64,000 nt of DNA from Flammeovirga aprica JL-4 (GTDB lineage Bacteria; Bacteroidota; Bacteroidia; Cytophagales; Flammeovirgaceae), in assembly GCF_012844305.1 (NCBI RefSeq), contig NZ_JABANE010000009.1, positions 1-64,000 on the forward strand. Direction: 5' to 3'. The first letter of the stretch is position 1. Each line of letters begins with the position of its first letter. Shown here piece after piece: positions 57,270-64,000 of the stretch. Under the pieces are notes generated by a model. That model did not search any database. It was given only the letters and a program-made list of their open reading frames with translations, and was not told where the DNA came from. Both the position numbers and the translations under genes were made by a program.

Positions 57270-57968
57270 TTAGAAAATGAATTTCACCCCTGAATAAATT
57301 ATGTATTCATTATTATAGAGATCATATTCAGGCTCACAATAGATGTAGGTCATAAATGTTTTTGCTCTTACGGTATGTCCTAAACCAACCCCGACAGGAA
57401 TTTCATGTACTCCAGTTTGTGTATTAAAAAGCATTCTAGGGTGGGTTCTCACTTCCCAGTTTCCGTTTTTAGTGAATTTATAGTAAGCACCATATTGTGC
57501 TTCTATGGTTCCATTGGATTGGTAAGTCAGCAATTCTACGAACTTCCATTTCTCATTGGTCTGTACACCCACAAAGTTTACACCTATGGCTGAGCCATTT
57601 ACCTTTGAATTGGAGACTACTACACCAAAACCACTTTGTACTTTCCACTTTTCATTGTTCTTAGCAAACTCAAAAAGTCTAGAAACCATAAAACTGGAAG
57701 ATCCATAATAGACTTTACCATCATAGGGCTTAGTATAATCTATTGCTCCCCTTATAAACCACTTATCAGTAGTATAGTTGACAATGTTTTGAAGCTCTAC
57801 TTGATTAGGTTTAAAACGCCCAATCTGATAAGCATTCAATCCTTTAGATAGAGGATTACTCGCATCGACTTCCTCTTCAGGACTGTGAACAGCAGTGCTG
57901 TCTTGTCCCATTGTGATTGTTGTACTGATGATTATGGATAGTAGGGTAAATAAAATTTTCTTGTACAT
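57270..57968 (-). CDS. Secreted beta-rich protein, unknown function
   Basis: A 232-residue exported protein with signal peptide to about 21 (TITMGQ). After a linker with SPEEEVDASNPLSKGLNAYQ the sequence is mainly alternating beta strands ending in YIIYSGVKFIF, a typical barrel C-terminus. It is probably an outer-membrane protein. Monocistronic, with AT-rich spacers of about 285 bases downstream and 190 upstream in which I see no gene. Confidence 0.6.
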   Translation of the reverse strand: MYKKILFTLLSIIISTTITMGQDSTAVHSPEEEVDASNPLSKGLNAYQIGRFKPNQVELQNIVNYTTDKWFIRGAIDYTKPYDGKVYYGSSSFMVSRLFEFAKNNEKWKVQSGFGVVVSNSKVNGSAIGVNFVGVQTNEKWKFVELLTYQSNGTIEAQYGAYYKFTKNGNWEVRTHPRMLFNTQTGVHEIPVGVGLGHTVRAKTFMTYIYCEPEYDLYNNEYIIYSGVKFIF

Positions 57969-58159
57969 ATCTGTTTAATTGTGTTTATGATAGTACAAAT
58001 CTTGAATAATTAAGTTTAATATTAAACAATTTAAAGTTATAGATCATAACATTTAGTTATATCAAGAACTTATTAGATTGGAATGGAAAAATCAGAGTTG
58101 CTGATAACAATTTGAATGCTTTTATTGTTGATGTTTTACACCAATACACTATTTCACTT

Positions 58160-59641
58160 ATGAGAATACTACTTACTGGATCAACAGGATATATAGGAAG
58201 ACGTTTGTTGCCTTTATTAGTAGAGGCAGGGCATGAAGTTATTTGTGTGTGCAGAGACCCGAGGCGGTTTGACTTTGAAGACTTCGATTACTCTTTCTTG
58301 GATTCGGTGACAGTGGTGAAAGGTGACTTACTTAATGCAGATTCCTTAGAGAATATCCCTAAAGATTTTGATGTCGCTTATTACTTGGTGCACTCCATGA
58401 GTAACTCTTTTGATGATTTTGAGAAAATGGAGAAAACAGCAGCGATTAACTTTAGAGATTTTATCAAGACCACAGAATGTCAGCAAATTATTTATTTGGG
58501 AGGGATAGCCAATTGCAAAAAGCTATCAAGGCACCTACAATCAAGAGTGGAGGTGGAGCATATTTTAGGTGAAACTCAGAGTGCATTGACGGTTTTAAGA
58601 GCAGCGATAATTATTGGTTCAGGTGGAGCTTCTTTTGAGATCATTAGAGATTTAGTGGAAAAATTGCCTGTGATGGTGGCCCCAAAATGGCTGTTGACCA
58701 AATGCCAGCCCATAGCTATTCGTAATGTAATGGATTATTTGATGGGTGTCATGCTCAAAGAGGAAGCCTATAATAAAGTCTTTGATATAGGTGGAAAGGA
58801 CGTTTTGAACTATAAAGACATGCTATTGCAGTTTGCGAAAGTAAGAGGATTACAAAGGCGGATTCTCGTAGTTCCTGTCTTTACACCTAATCTGTCTTCT
58901 TATTGGTTGTATTTCGTGACATCTACAACTTATTCATTGGCTCGAAGCCTTGTAGAAAGTATGGGAAATGAAGTGGTTTGTAATGATAGTGAGATTCAGA
59001 AAATCGTTCCTGTAAAACTCTTAACCTATGAAGAGGCATTAGAAAGTGCTTTTCAGAAAATTGCTCAAAATGAAGTAGTATCAAGTTGGAAAGAATCTAT
59101 TATTGGTCCTATTCGTGAAGACTTTTTAGATATGATTCAAGTACCTAAATATGGCTGTTTTGTCGACTTTAGAAAATTTCAAATTCAACGTCCTGTAGAT
59201 GAAGTATTGGATAATGTTTGGGCTATTGGTGGTGAAAGAGGGTGGTATTATGGTACATGGCTTTGGAAAATTCGTGGCTTTATGGATAAAATGGTAGGAG
59301 GTGTTGGATTAAGAAGAGGAAGAAGAAGCCAATACGATTTGAAAACAGGTGAAGCGTTGGACTTTTGGAGAGTGATCTTAGCAGATAAAAAACATAAGAG
59401 GCTATTGTTGTTTGCCGAGATGAAATTGCCGGGTGAGGCTTGGCTGGAATTTAGAGTGAAGAACAAAGACGGAAAACAATGGTTGGAGCAAAAAGCAACT
59501 TTCAGGCCTTTGGGAGTTTGGGGCAGATTGTATTGGTACTTAGTATTTCCATTGCACATGTTTGTCTTTCCAGGCATGGCCAAAAACATTTTAGCTTATC
59601 AAGATTCACATCATGTGAAAAAGCGTCTAAAAGTCACTTAA
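58160..59641 (+). CDS. SDR family NAD(P)-binding protein with DUF2867 domain
   Basis: A 493-residue protein starting at MRILLTGSTGYIGRRLLPLL; the open frame extends 16 codons upstream to a TTG. The N-terminal Rossmann domain has the GSTGYIGR nucleotide-binding motif and the atypical SDR layout of NAD(P)H-binding epimerase-like proteins (YYLVHSM at about 91-97). The C-terminal half, from about 330, corresponds to the DUF2867 domain and ends with a hydrophobic stretch (YWYLVFPLHMFVFPGMA). Function unknown. It lies 332 bases upstream of the peptide cluster and is probably transcribed separately. Confidence 0.83.
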   Translation: MRILLTGSTGYIGRRLLPLLVEAGHEVICVCRDPRRFDFEDFDYSFLDSVTVVKGDLLNADSLENIPKDFDVAYYLVHSMSNSFDDFEKMEKTAAINFRDFIKTTECQQIIYLGGIANCKKLSRHLQSRVEVEHILGETQSALTVLRAAIIIGSGGASFEIIRDLVEKLPVMVAPKWLLTKCQPIAIRNVMDYLMGVMLKEEAYNKVFDIGGKDVLNYKDMLLQFAKVRGLQRRILVVPVFTPNLSSYWLYFVTSTTYSLARSLVESMGNEVVCNDSEIQKIVPVKLLTYEEALESAFQKIAQNEVVSSWKESIIGPIREDFLDMIQVPKYGCFVDFRKFQIQRPVDEVLDNVWAIGGERGWYYGTWLWKIRGFMDKMVGGVGLRRGRRSQYDLKTGEALDFWRVILADKKHKRLLLFAEMKLPGEAWLEFRVKNKDGKQWLEQKATFRPLGVWGRLYWYLVFPLHMFVFPGMAKNILAYQDSHHVKKRLKVT

Positions 59642-59729
59642 CTACAAAGAGTTACATTTTCGGAGAGATTTTACTGGAAATTCGAGGAATTAAAACATTA
59701 ACAATTTGTTAACATTGAAAATTTCGATT

Positions 59730-59898
59730 AAGTGTACACTCAGACACTTGCATCAATTCTATAAATGATGCGTGTACACTTCTATTTCTTTTTCCTTTTA
59801 TAAGTTTAAATGTCAAAATAAAATATAATAAAGTGTGTAAATGAGCATTATTAATATTTCGTTTATTTAGCTTTTAATTGTATAAATACACTTTATTA
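59730..59898. promoter_or_regulatory. Array of AAGTGT operator-like sites upstream of the peptide cluster
   Basis: Five copies of AAGTGT occur in alternating orientation: AAGTGTACAC (59730-59739), its reverse at 59744-59749 (ACACTT), GTGTACACTT (59772-59781), AAAGTGT (59830-59836) and ACACTTT (59888-59894). The outer pair of the first group forms a 10-bp inverted repeat that encloses GCATCA / TGATGC (59750-59755, 59766-59771), a possible cruciform or terminator of the upstream gene. The last two sites lie in a perfect 11-bp inverted repeat TAATAAAGTGT / ACACTTTATTA (59826-59836, 59888-59898). No known regulator site matches. Confidence 0.6.
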
Positions 59899-59922
59899 AT
59901 TCGAAACTTTCCTACACCTTTG
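59892..59922 (+). promoter_or_regulatory. Promoter of the peptide cluster
   Basis: TTTA (59892-59895), an exact 19-base spacer and CACCTTTG (59915-59922) approximate TTTG-N19-TAnnTTTG. The first box lies inside the right arm of the 11-bp inverted repeat, so a protein bound there would block or contact RNA polymerase. The likely transcription start is about 59929. Confidence 0.5.
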
Positions 59923-59935
59923 TCGTGTAATAATA

Positions 59936-59977
59936 ATGAAAACAAAATCGAAAACATTTAAACAAAAAGAAAAATGA
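59936..59977 (+). CDS. Possible Lys-rich leader peptide (13 codons)
   Basis: ATG AAA ACA ... AAA TGA encodes MKTKSKTFKQKEK. Its TGA overlaps the ATG of the first core peptide gene (ATGA), the arrangement of translational coupling. It does not contain the TPTGFP core. It might be a leader that controls translation of the cluster, or a chance ORF in A-rich DNA. Confidence 0.3.
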   Translation: MKTKSKTFKQKEK

Positions 59978-60048
59978 ATAAGTTAGAAAACACAATCGTA
60001 ATAATGACTCCAACAGGATTTCCAGTTGTAATTAAAACAGTAAAATAA
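59974..60048 (+). CDS. Core-motif peptide A (24 residues)
   Basis: First of four consecutive tiny ORFs. It starts MNKLENTIVIM, then has the core TPTGFPVVIK, and ends TVK. There is no signal peptide, no cysteine and no membrane helix. The core codons ACT CCA ACA GGA TTT CCA differ synonymously from the other copies, which supports translation and selection on the peptide. Preceded by an A-rich start region. Function unknown. Confidence 0.65.
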   Translation: MNKLENTIVIMTPTGFPVVIKTVK

Positions 60049-60076
60049 TTTGTATAACAATTAAAATAAAAAAATC

Positions 60077-60136
60077 ATGAAAATTACATTCGTAACAATA
60101 ACACCGACAGGTTACCCAGTAGTAATCAGAAAATAA
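60077..60136 (+). CDS. Core-motif peptide B (19 residues)
   Basis: The peptide is MKITFVTITPTGYPVVIRK, the shortest member. The core is TPTGYPVVIR, with Phe replaced by Tyr (TTT to TAC) and Lys by Arg, both conservative. It is 28 bases after peptide A, with an A/T-only spacer similar to the one before peptide C. Confidence 0.65.
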   Translation: MKITFVTITPTGYPVVIRK

Positions 60137-60170
60137 TTTAAACTATATCAAAAATTAAAATTTAAGAATT

Positions 60171-60236
60171 ATGAAAAATACAGTAATCACAACAACCCCA
60201 TCAGGTTTTCCAATAGTAATTAAAACAAACAAATAA
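60171..60236 (+). CDS. Core-motif peptide C (21 residues)
   Basis: It starts MKNTVITT, has the core TPSGFPIVIK, and ends TNK. Thr to Ser and Val to Ile are the only core changes. The spacer from B is 34 bases, again AT-rich. The N-terminal beta-prone Thr/Ile/Val stretch is shared with B and D. Confidence 0.65.
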   Translation: MKNTVITTTPSGFPIVIKTNK

Positions 60237-60248
60237 ATATTTAAAATT

Positions 60249-60371
60249 ATGAAAACAATTATAACAGTAACACCAACAGGCTTTCCTGTAAGAATTGCGG
60301 TAGCAGAGCCAAAAGTAAAAACAGCAACAATCTCTAAGGAGATAAAGGGTACGGTTAAGCAAGGAGCTTAA
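60249..60371 (+). CDS. Core-motif peptide D with C-terminal extension (40 residues)
   Basis: It starts MKTIITV, has the core TPTGFPVRIA, and continues with a Lys/Ala/Thr-rich extension (VAEPKVKTATISKEIKGT) ending VKQGA. It is the only member longer than 24 residues and the last in the row, 12 bases after C. The extension may be a second functional part, such as an exporter, immunity or scaffold segment, or simply read-through into former spacer. Confidence 0.65.
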   Translation: MKTIITVTPTGFPVRIAVAEPKVKTATISKEIKGTVKQGA

Positions 60372-60379
60372 GCAATACC

Positions 60380-60404
60380 CGACTTTCCAATCGGTGGAAA
60401 GTCG
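60380..60404. promoter_or_regulatory. Hairpin after the peptide cluster
   Basis: A perfect 9-bp stem CGACTTTCC / GGAAAGTCG with a seven-base loop, eight bases after peptide D. No T run follows, so it may stabilise the 3' end of the transcript rather than terminate it. Confidence 0.6.
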
Positions 60405-60424
60405 AAATATGATAATGATTTGAT

Positions 60425-60443
60425 GCCCTTGAGGGCTTTTTTT
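60425..60443 (+). terminator. Terminator of the peptide cluster
   Basis: GCCCT / AGGGC with a two-base loop, followed by seven T residues, 53 bases after the last peptide stop. It closes a transcript of about 510 bases. Confidence 0.85.
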
Positions 60444-60524
60444 ATACCCAAATATTTCAATCAATCCGGCGACCAATTTCAAAATAGGGCGTAACATAAT
60501 TTCATCTTTACCCTTCCAAATACT

Positions 60525-60700
60525 GTCTTCTTCATTTTTTCCATTGATGAAAAAACGAAGCAAAAAAATCTAGGTTGTGATTGCAAAAGCTAAATTTCAT
60601 TTCTCTTGCCTAAATGATTTTAAACTCGCTGTGCTCAAACAAGAAAATCATTTTTAACGGCTCAATCCATGAAATTCTTAACGCTTTTCCATTCAATGCC
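60525..60700 (+). repeat. Dispersed repeat, copy 3 (partial)
   Basis: It matches the central part of the repeats at 37.2 and 50.2 kb: CTTCTTCATTTTT, AACGAAGCAAAAAA, the palindrome CTAAATGATTTTAAACTCGC ... AAAATCATTT, AACGGCTCAATCCATGAAAT and CTTAACGCTTTTCC. The 5' part and the terminal hairpin are missing. It fills most of the gap before the MazG-like gene; the remaining 60701-60833 shows nothing. Confidence 0.78.
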
Positions 60701-60833
60701 ACTAGGAAAAAATCTGCAAGTACAAAATCAACTCATCGATGAATTTATGAGTAATATTTTATCGTTCATTTTCTTAATTCTTCATTGTTAATTTTTAATT
60801 CCTTTATTTTACCCCAAAATAAAATAAGAAATC

Positions 60834-61160
60834 ATGACACTAGAAGAAGTACAAAAAGTTGTTGATGAATGGATCAACACTACAGGCGTTCGCTATTTCA
60901 ATGAACTGACTAATACTGCTATTTTAATGGAAGAAGTGGGGGAAGTGGCTAGAATTATGTCTAGAAAATATGGGGAGCAATCTTTCAAAAAGTCTGACGA
61001 AGAAGTGGATTTAGGTGATGAGATGGCAGATGTATTATTTGTATTGGTTTGTTTAGCGAATCAAACGGGTATTGATCTGACAGAGGCATTAAAGAAGAAC
61101 CTTGAAAAGAAATCAATCAGAGATGCTGACCGTCATAAAAACAATGAGAAATTGAAATAA
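60834..61160 (+). CDS. MazG-like nucleotide pyrophosphohydrolase
   Basis: A 108-residue protein with the all-alpha NTP pyrophosphatase signature: EEVGEVARI (31-39) and DLGDEMADVLFVLVCLANQ (about 62-80), whose E-x2-E and E-x2-D residues bind magnesium. It is a single-domain form that hydrolyses (d)NTPs, a house-cleaning function. It is also found in some stress or defence loci, but no such genes are adjacent apart from the peptide cluster upstream. Confidence 0.87.
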   Translation: MTLEEVQKVVDEWINTTGVRYFNELTNTAILMEEVGEVARIMSRKYGEQSFKKSDEEVDLGDEMADVLFVLVCLANQTGIDLTEALKKNLEKKSIRDADRHKNNEKLK

Positions 61161-61171
61161 AAATTAAGAAT

Positions 61172-61208
61172 GTAGAATGAAGAATTAGGTCTACATTCTT
61201 CATTCTAC
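61172..61208. terminator. Inverted repeat between convergent genes
   Basis: A perfect 14-bp stem GTAGAATGAAGAAT / ATTCTTCATTCTAC between the MazG-like gene and aroE. It is composed of the AAGAATGAAG type of sequence common in intergenic repeats of this phylum. There is no T run, so the terminator role is a guess. Confidence 0.5.
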
Positions 61209-61223
61209 ACACTTCATTCAAAT

Positions 61224-61964
61224 TTAAAACTCTCCGTTCCAAATTTTCCAAGAGGCTTCTGCTTGACCAATTAGCATATCTAAACCATTTAAGGTTTTTG
61301 CACCATTTTCAGCACCTAATTTCATGAATTCGGTAACAGATGGATTATATACTACATCAAAGAAGTAGTGGTTTTCAGTCGTCAATTCATAAGGCAACTT
61401 GGGAGCAATTCCTTCATTAGGATGCATACCAAGAGGAGTTGTATTGATCACTAAAGTGTGAGTGGCGTAAATCTCTTCTGTAATATCAGCATAAGAAATA
61501 CTTTCCTCAGTCCTATTTCTAGAAACATACTGATATGGAATGTCCAAGTCTTCTAAAGTTACTTTGATGGCTTTTGAAGCACCGCCCGTACCTAAAATCA
61601 AAGCCTTGAATTTTGTATGAGGTAAAAACTCTAAAAGTGATGTTTTAAATCCATAATAATCTGAGTTGTAGCCTGTTTTTGTGCCGTCTTCCTCAAATTT
61701 AATAACGTTGACTGCTCCAATTTTACCTGCAGTGGCAGGGTCCAATCGATCTAAGTAAGGAATAACATCCTGTTTGTAAGGAATAGTTACATTCAGGCCA
61801 GTTAACTCAGTATTAGAAACTAAATCAGAGAAAATGTCAATTTTTTCAAGCTCGTAAAGTTCGTATTCGCACCCTTCAATTCCTTCCTCTTGGAATTTTT
61901 CTGTAAAGTATTTTTTTGAAAAAGAATGACCCAAAGGGTATCCTATTAAACCAAATTTTTTCAT
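61224..61964 (-). CDS. aroE: Shikimate dehydrogenase
   Basis: A 246-residue NADP-dependent enzyme of aromatic amino-acid biosynthesis that reduces 3-dehydroshikimate. The signatures are GYPLGHSFSKKYF (8-20, shikimate binding), NVTIPYKQDV (58-67) with the catalytic lysine, and GTGGASKAI (about 125-133, nucleotide binding). The NADP-specific NRT motif appears as SRNRTEES. It is about 25 residues shorter than the E. coli enzyme, as usual in Bacteroidota. Confidence 0.95.
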   Translation of the reverse strand: MKKFGLIGYPLGHSFSKKYFTEKFQEEGIEGCEYELYELEKIDIFSDLVSNTELTGLNVTIPYKQDVIPYLDRLDPATAGKIGAVNVIKFEEDGTKTGYNSDYYGFKTSLLEFLPHTKFKALILGTGGASKAIKVTLEDLDIPYQYVSRNRTEESISYADITEEIYATHTLVINTTPLGMHPNEGIAPKLPYELTTENHYFFDVVYNPSVTEFMKLGAENGAKTLNGLDMLIGQAEASWKIWNGEF

Positions 61965-62216
61965 AGTCTTATATTAATTTGGCCTACAATTTACGAACAA
62001 CTTTTCTTTTTTCACGCTTTCCATTTTTCTTTCATCATTCAAATGGATCAGGAAATTTGAGGTTTGAGTCTTTAAAACAATATGCAATGATATCCTCACA
62101 ACATTTTGCACTTTTTGCACAAAGTGTTTTGATGTTTCATTATAGGAGGAATGATAGCAGGTGTAATTTTGTATTTGAGGAAAAGAATAGCTAAAATCTG
62201 AAAAGATCTGACCAAA

Positions 62217-63302
62217 ATGAGTGAAACTCTAAACGCATTATACATTTTAGAAAAGTTACCTATTCCTCTGGTTGTATTTAAACTTTTGGATAGGGAAACA
62301 CGAGACTTTGAATTTGTCTATGCCAATCAAGCAAATCAAAAAGCCTCAAGAGTAGATATAAAAGAATTTATCGGAACAAGGCTTATTGATTCTTTTCCAG
62401 GAATTTATGAATTAGGATTGCCAGAACTTTACCTTCAATGTATTGAAAAACAAGAAGCTGTAGATGTAGGGGAGATTGAGTTTGGAGATGAAAAAGTAAA
62501 TTATATAAAGAGATCTTACCGTATAAAGGCCTTTCCATTGACAGACAATGAATTGGTGATTTTATATGAAGACGTTACGTCTTTAAAGAAAGCAGAAAAT
62601 GAGTTGAGAAAGAAGAATGAAATTCTCGAAGAGAAGAATAAGTCCTTGGAAGAATTTGCTTATATCACCTCTCATGATTTGCAAGAACCGCTGGGTACAA
62701 TTGCAAGTTTTGTGGAAATGTTACTGTTGGGATATAAAGACCTTCTGGATGATCAAGGAGAGCAGATATTAGATTATATCGGTACTTCAACTTTGCGTGT
62801 GAAAGGAATGGTCCACAATATATTGCAGTACTCTAGATTGGGCAGTGAAAAGGAGATGGTTACTGTGGATTGTAATGTGGTGCTTTCGGAAATAAGAAGT
62901 GATTTGAAGAAGTTGCTGGATGATAAAAAAGTGGATCTAAAAGTGGATGAACTTCCTTCTATCGTTGGTGCTGAATCTGAAATCCGAATGCTTTTCCAGA
63001 ACTTAATTACTAATGCCATAAAATATCAATCCAAAGATAATGTACCAGAGGTGGGGATCTCGGTAAAAGAAGAAGTGGACAGACAAGTATTTTCCGTAAG
63101 AGATAATGGTATTGGGATAGCGGAGGAAAACCAGAAGAAAATCTTTAGAATGTTTCAGCGTCTACATTTAGAAAAGGAATATGAAGGAGTAGGGATTGGA
63201 TTGGCCAACTGTCAGAAAATCGTAGATGGTCATAAAGGAGAAATCTGGGTAGAATCTGAATTGGGAAAAGGAAGTACTTTTTACTTTTCCATTCCGAAAT
63301 AA
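62217..63302 (+). CDS. PAS-domain sensor histidine kinase
   Basis: A 361-residue kinase without membrane helices, so probably cytosolic. A PAS-like domain spans about 12-125, a coiled coil about 122-145 and HisKA about 143-205 with the phosphoaccepting His153 in SHDLQEPLG. HATPase_c follows with the N box NLITNAIKYQS, G1 DNGIGI and G2 GVGIGLA. The HDLQEPL version of the H box is typical of phytochrome-like kinases. There is no receiver domain and no adjacent response regulator, so it is an orphan kinase. Confidence 0.93.
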   Translation: MSETLNALYILEKLPIPLVVFKLLDRETRDFEFVYANQANQKASRVDIKEFIGTRLIDSFPGIYELGLPELYLQCIEKQEAVDVGEIEFGDEKVNYIKRSYRIKAFPLTDNELVILYEDVTSLKKAENELRKKNEILEEKNKSLEEFAYITSHDLQEPLGTIASFVEMLLLGYKDLLDDQGEQILDYIGTSTLRVKGMVHNILQYSRLGSEKEMVTVDCNVVLSEIRSDLKKLLDDKKVDLKVDELPSIVGAESEIRMLFQNLITNAIKYQSKDNVPEVGISVKEEVDRQVFSVRDNGIGIAEENQKKIFRMFQRLHLEKEYEGVGIGLANCQKIVDGHKGEIWVESELGKGSTFYFSIPK

Positions 63303-63323
63303 ACGATCATTCATCAACATAAA

Positions 63324-63367
63324 AAAAGTCTGTCATTGCCTTAAATTGGTGCATGACAGACTTTTTA
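63324..63367. terminator. Bidirectional terminator
   Basis: The 14-bp stem AAAAAGTCTGTCAT / ATGACAGACTTTTT lies between the kinase gene and the convergent gene at the window end. Confidence 0.85.
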
Positions 63368-63384
63368 TTTATTGGAAAATCGGA

Positions 63385-64000
63385 TTAAAGTCGAATAACC
63401 AATAAACCATTTTCTCTTAAGGTTTTCCAAACTTCACTTTCTGTAAAATCGATAAAGGAGAATCCTGTTTCTTCTTCAAAGGCCTCAGCAATCTCTTCTA
63501 TTTTTAAGAAACCTTCTTCATTATAGATACTAAATGTCTCAATATTGTTAGCAATCCATTCTGCTAAAATAGGATGGCATTCAATTTCTAAATCTTCCTT
63601 TTTATTAATGAAAATAAGTTGACCGAAATCTTCCTCTTCATCAATTTCCAGCATTGGTGTTTTTCCAAGCCAAATCAATGAATGCTTTGAGAGTTCATGA
63701 TCTTCTTTTCCTTTTTCAGCTAAATAATCTTCAATGAGATTAGGAGCTAATGAAGTAGAAGAGGTAGAGAAATTAAACCATCGGTGAACCGGCAAGTCTA
63801 ATTCCACTCCGTGCATATAATTGAAAATTGAAGCTTTCAAACCTTCACTGAAACGGGTATGCTTTGCTCCAGTGGGGTCTTTGTGTGGAAGATCATTCCA
63901 TGCAAAACCTTCAAACTCAAAATCTTTTTGCTCCACTTGATAAACCTCTGGGTCCAACCCTACAGGGGCATGTGCCGTCATGGCAAATTGATGCCAGAAG
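63385..64000 (-). CDS. C-terminal part of a probable B12-binding radical SAM protein (partial)
   Basis: The frame stays open to the window edge, so the gene continues beyond base 64000 and the first visible ATG (63981) is probably internal. The visible residues FWHQFAMTAHAPVGLDPE, then NDLPHKDPTG and LKASIFNYMHGVELD, resemble the C-terminal region of cobalamin-binding radical SAM proteins of Bacteroidota. The radical SAM and B12 domains would be upstream, outside the window. The name rests on this tail alone. Confidence 0.6.
   Translation of the reverse strand, partial: FWHQFAMTAHAPVGLDPEVYQVEQKDFEFEGFAWNDLPHKDPTGAKHTRFSEGLKASIFNYMHGVELDLPVHRWFNFSTSSTSLAPNLIEDYLAEKGKEDHELSKHSLIWLGKTPMLEIDEEEDFGQLIFINKKEDLEIECHPILAEWIANNIETFSIYNEEGFLKIEEIAEAFEEETGFSFIDFTESEVWKTLRENGLLVIRL

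Noticed and set aside
59730-59781. Simple rho-independent terminator for the SDR gene
   Set aside because: The dyad could serve as one, but the following T-rich tract is interrupted and the same AAGTGT sites recur downstream, so a regulatory reading was preferred.
60201-60563. A 120-codon ORF antisense to peptides C and D
   Set aside because: It runs through the terminator and the dispersed repeat with an unnatural Cys/Tyr-rich composition (for example RDCCCFYFWLCYRN), typical of an antisense shadow.
59974-60700. CRISPR array or tandem DNA repeat
   Set aside because: The similarity among the four units is at amino-acid level with variable spacing and many silent differences; no constant DNA repeat-spacer pattern exists anywhere in the window.
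62151-62201. A 16-codon ORF (MIAGVILYLRKRIAKI) before the histidine kinase
   Set aside because: It resembles a membrane micro-peptide but there is no second copy, terminator or promoter to support it.

Overview
The window comes from an AT-rich member of the Bacteroidota, most likely a gliding marine Cytophagales such as a Flammeovirga-like bacterium; the genus is inference. Evidence for the phylum: a complete porP-gldK-gldL-gldM-gldN type IX secretion (T9SS) and gliding block, a Bat aerotolerance operon, a DUF4271 membrane protein beside hemD, A-rich translation starts with almost no Shine-Dalgarno sequences, and promoters of the form TTTG-N19/20-TAnnTTTG.

Layout. 1-1.3 kb: 3' part of a 23S rRNA and a 5S rRNA. 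1.4-11 kb: housekeeping genes (lipoprotein esterase, PyrR-like phosphoribosyltransferase, rnr, cdd, a SPOR-like protein, dtd, DUF4271, hemD). 11.3-17 kb: T9SS/gliding block. 17.3-20.3 kb: minus-strand ribosomal operon rplM-rpsI-rpsB-(59-codon ORF)-tsf. 20.4-31.8 kb: lipoprotein, glyA, a Crp/Fnr regulator, a 1647-residue probable T9SS cargo protein, rpmE, a GlmU-like nucleotidyltransferase and an ECF sigma factor with its membrane partner. 32-41 kb: 2H phosphoesterase, pdhA, TPR protein, an AraC regulator with thioredoxin, hydrolases and outer-membrane barrels. 41-47.6 kb: four secreted proteins of unknown function. 47.7-57 kb: S41 peptidase, LytTR regulator, a 33-residue peptide gene and the six-gene Bat operon. 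58-64 kb: SDR oxidoreductase, a cluster of tiny peptide genes, a MazG-like protein, aroE, a PAS histidine kinase, and the C-terminus of a probable B12-binding radical SAM protein.

The most unusual locus is at 59.7-60.45 kb. Four consecutive ORFs of 19-40 codons each encode a variant of the core TPTGFPVVIK. They lie behind a promoter region with five AAGTGT sites in nested inverted repeats and end in a strong terminator. Synonymous differences among the copies argue that they are translated. I recognise no family. Other notable observations are a MITE-like element (37.15-37.55 kb) with 18-bp terminal inverted repeats and a CTAAT duplication, which carries a member of a repeat found three times in the window; six copies of the DnaA-box-like TGTTGATAA within 200 bp of a coding region; a 20-bp perfect inverted repeat between crp and the giant gene; an extra small ORF between rpsB and tsf; and a Gly/Asp/Trp-rich insertion in GldN.
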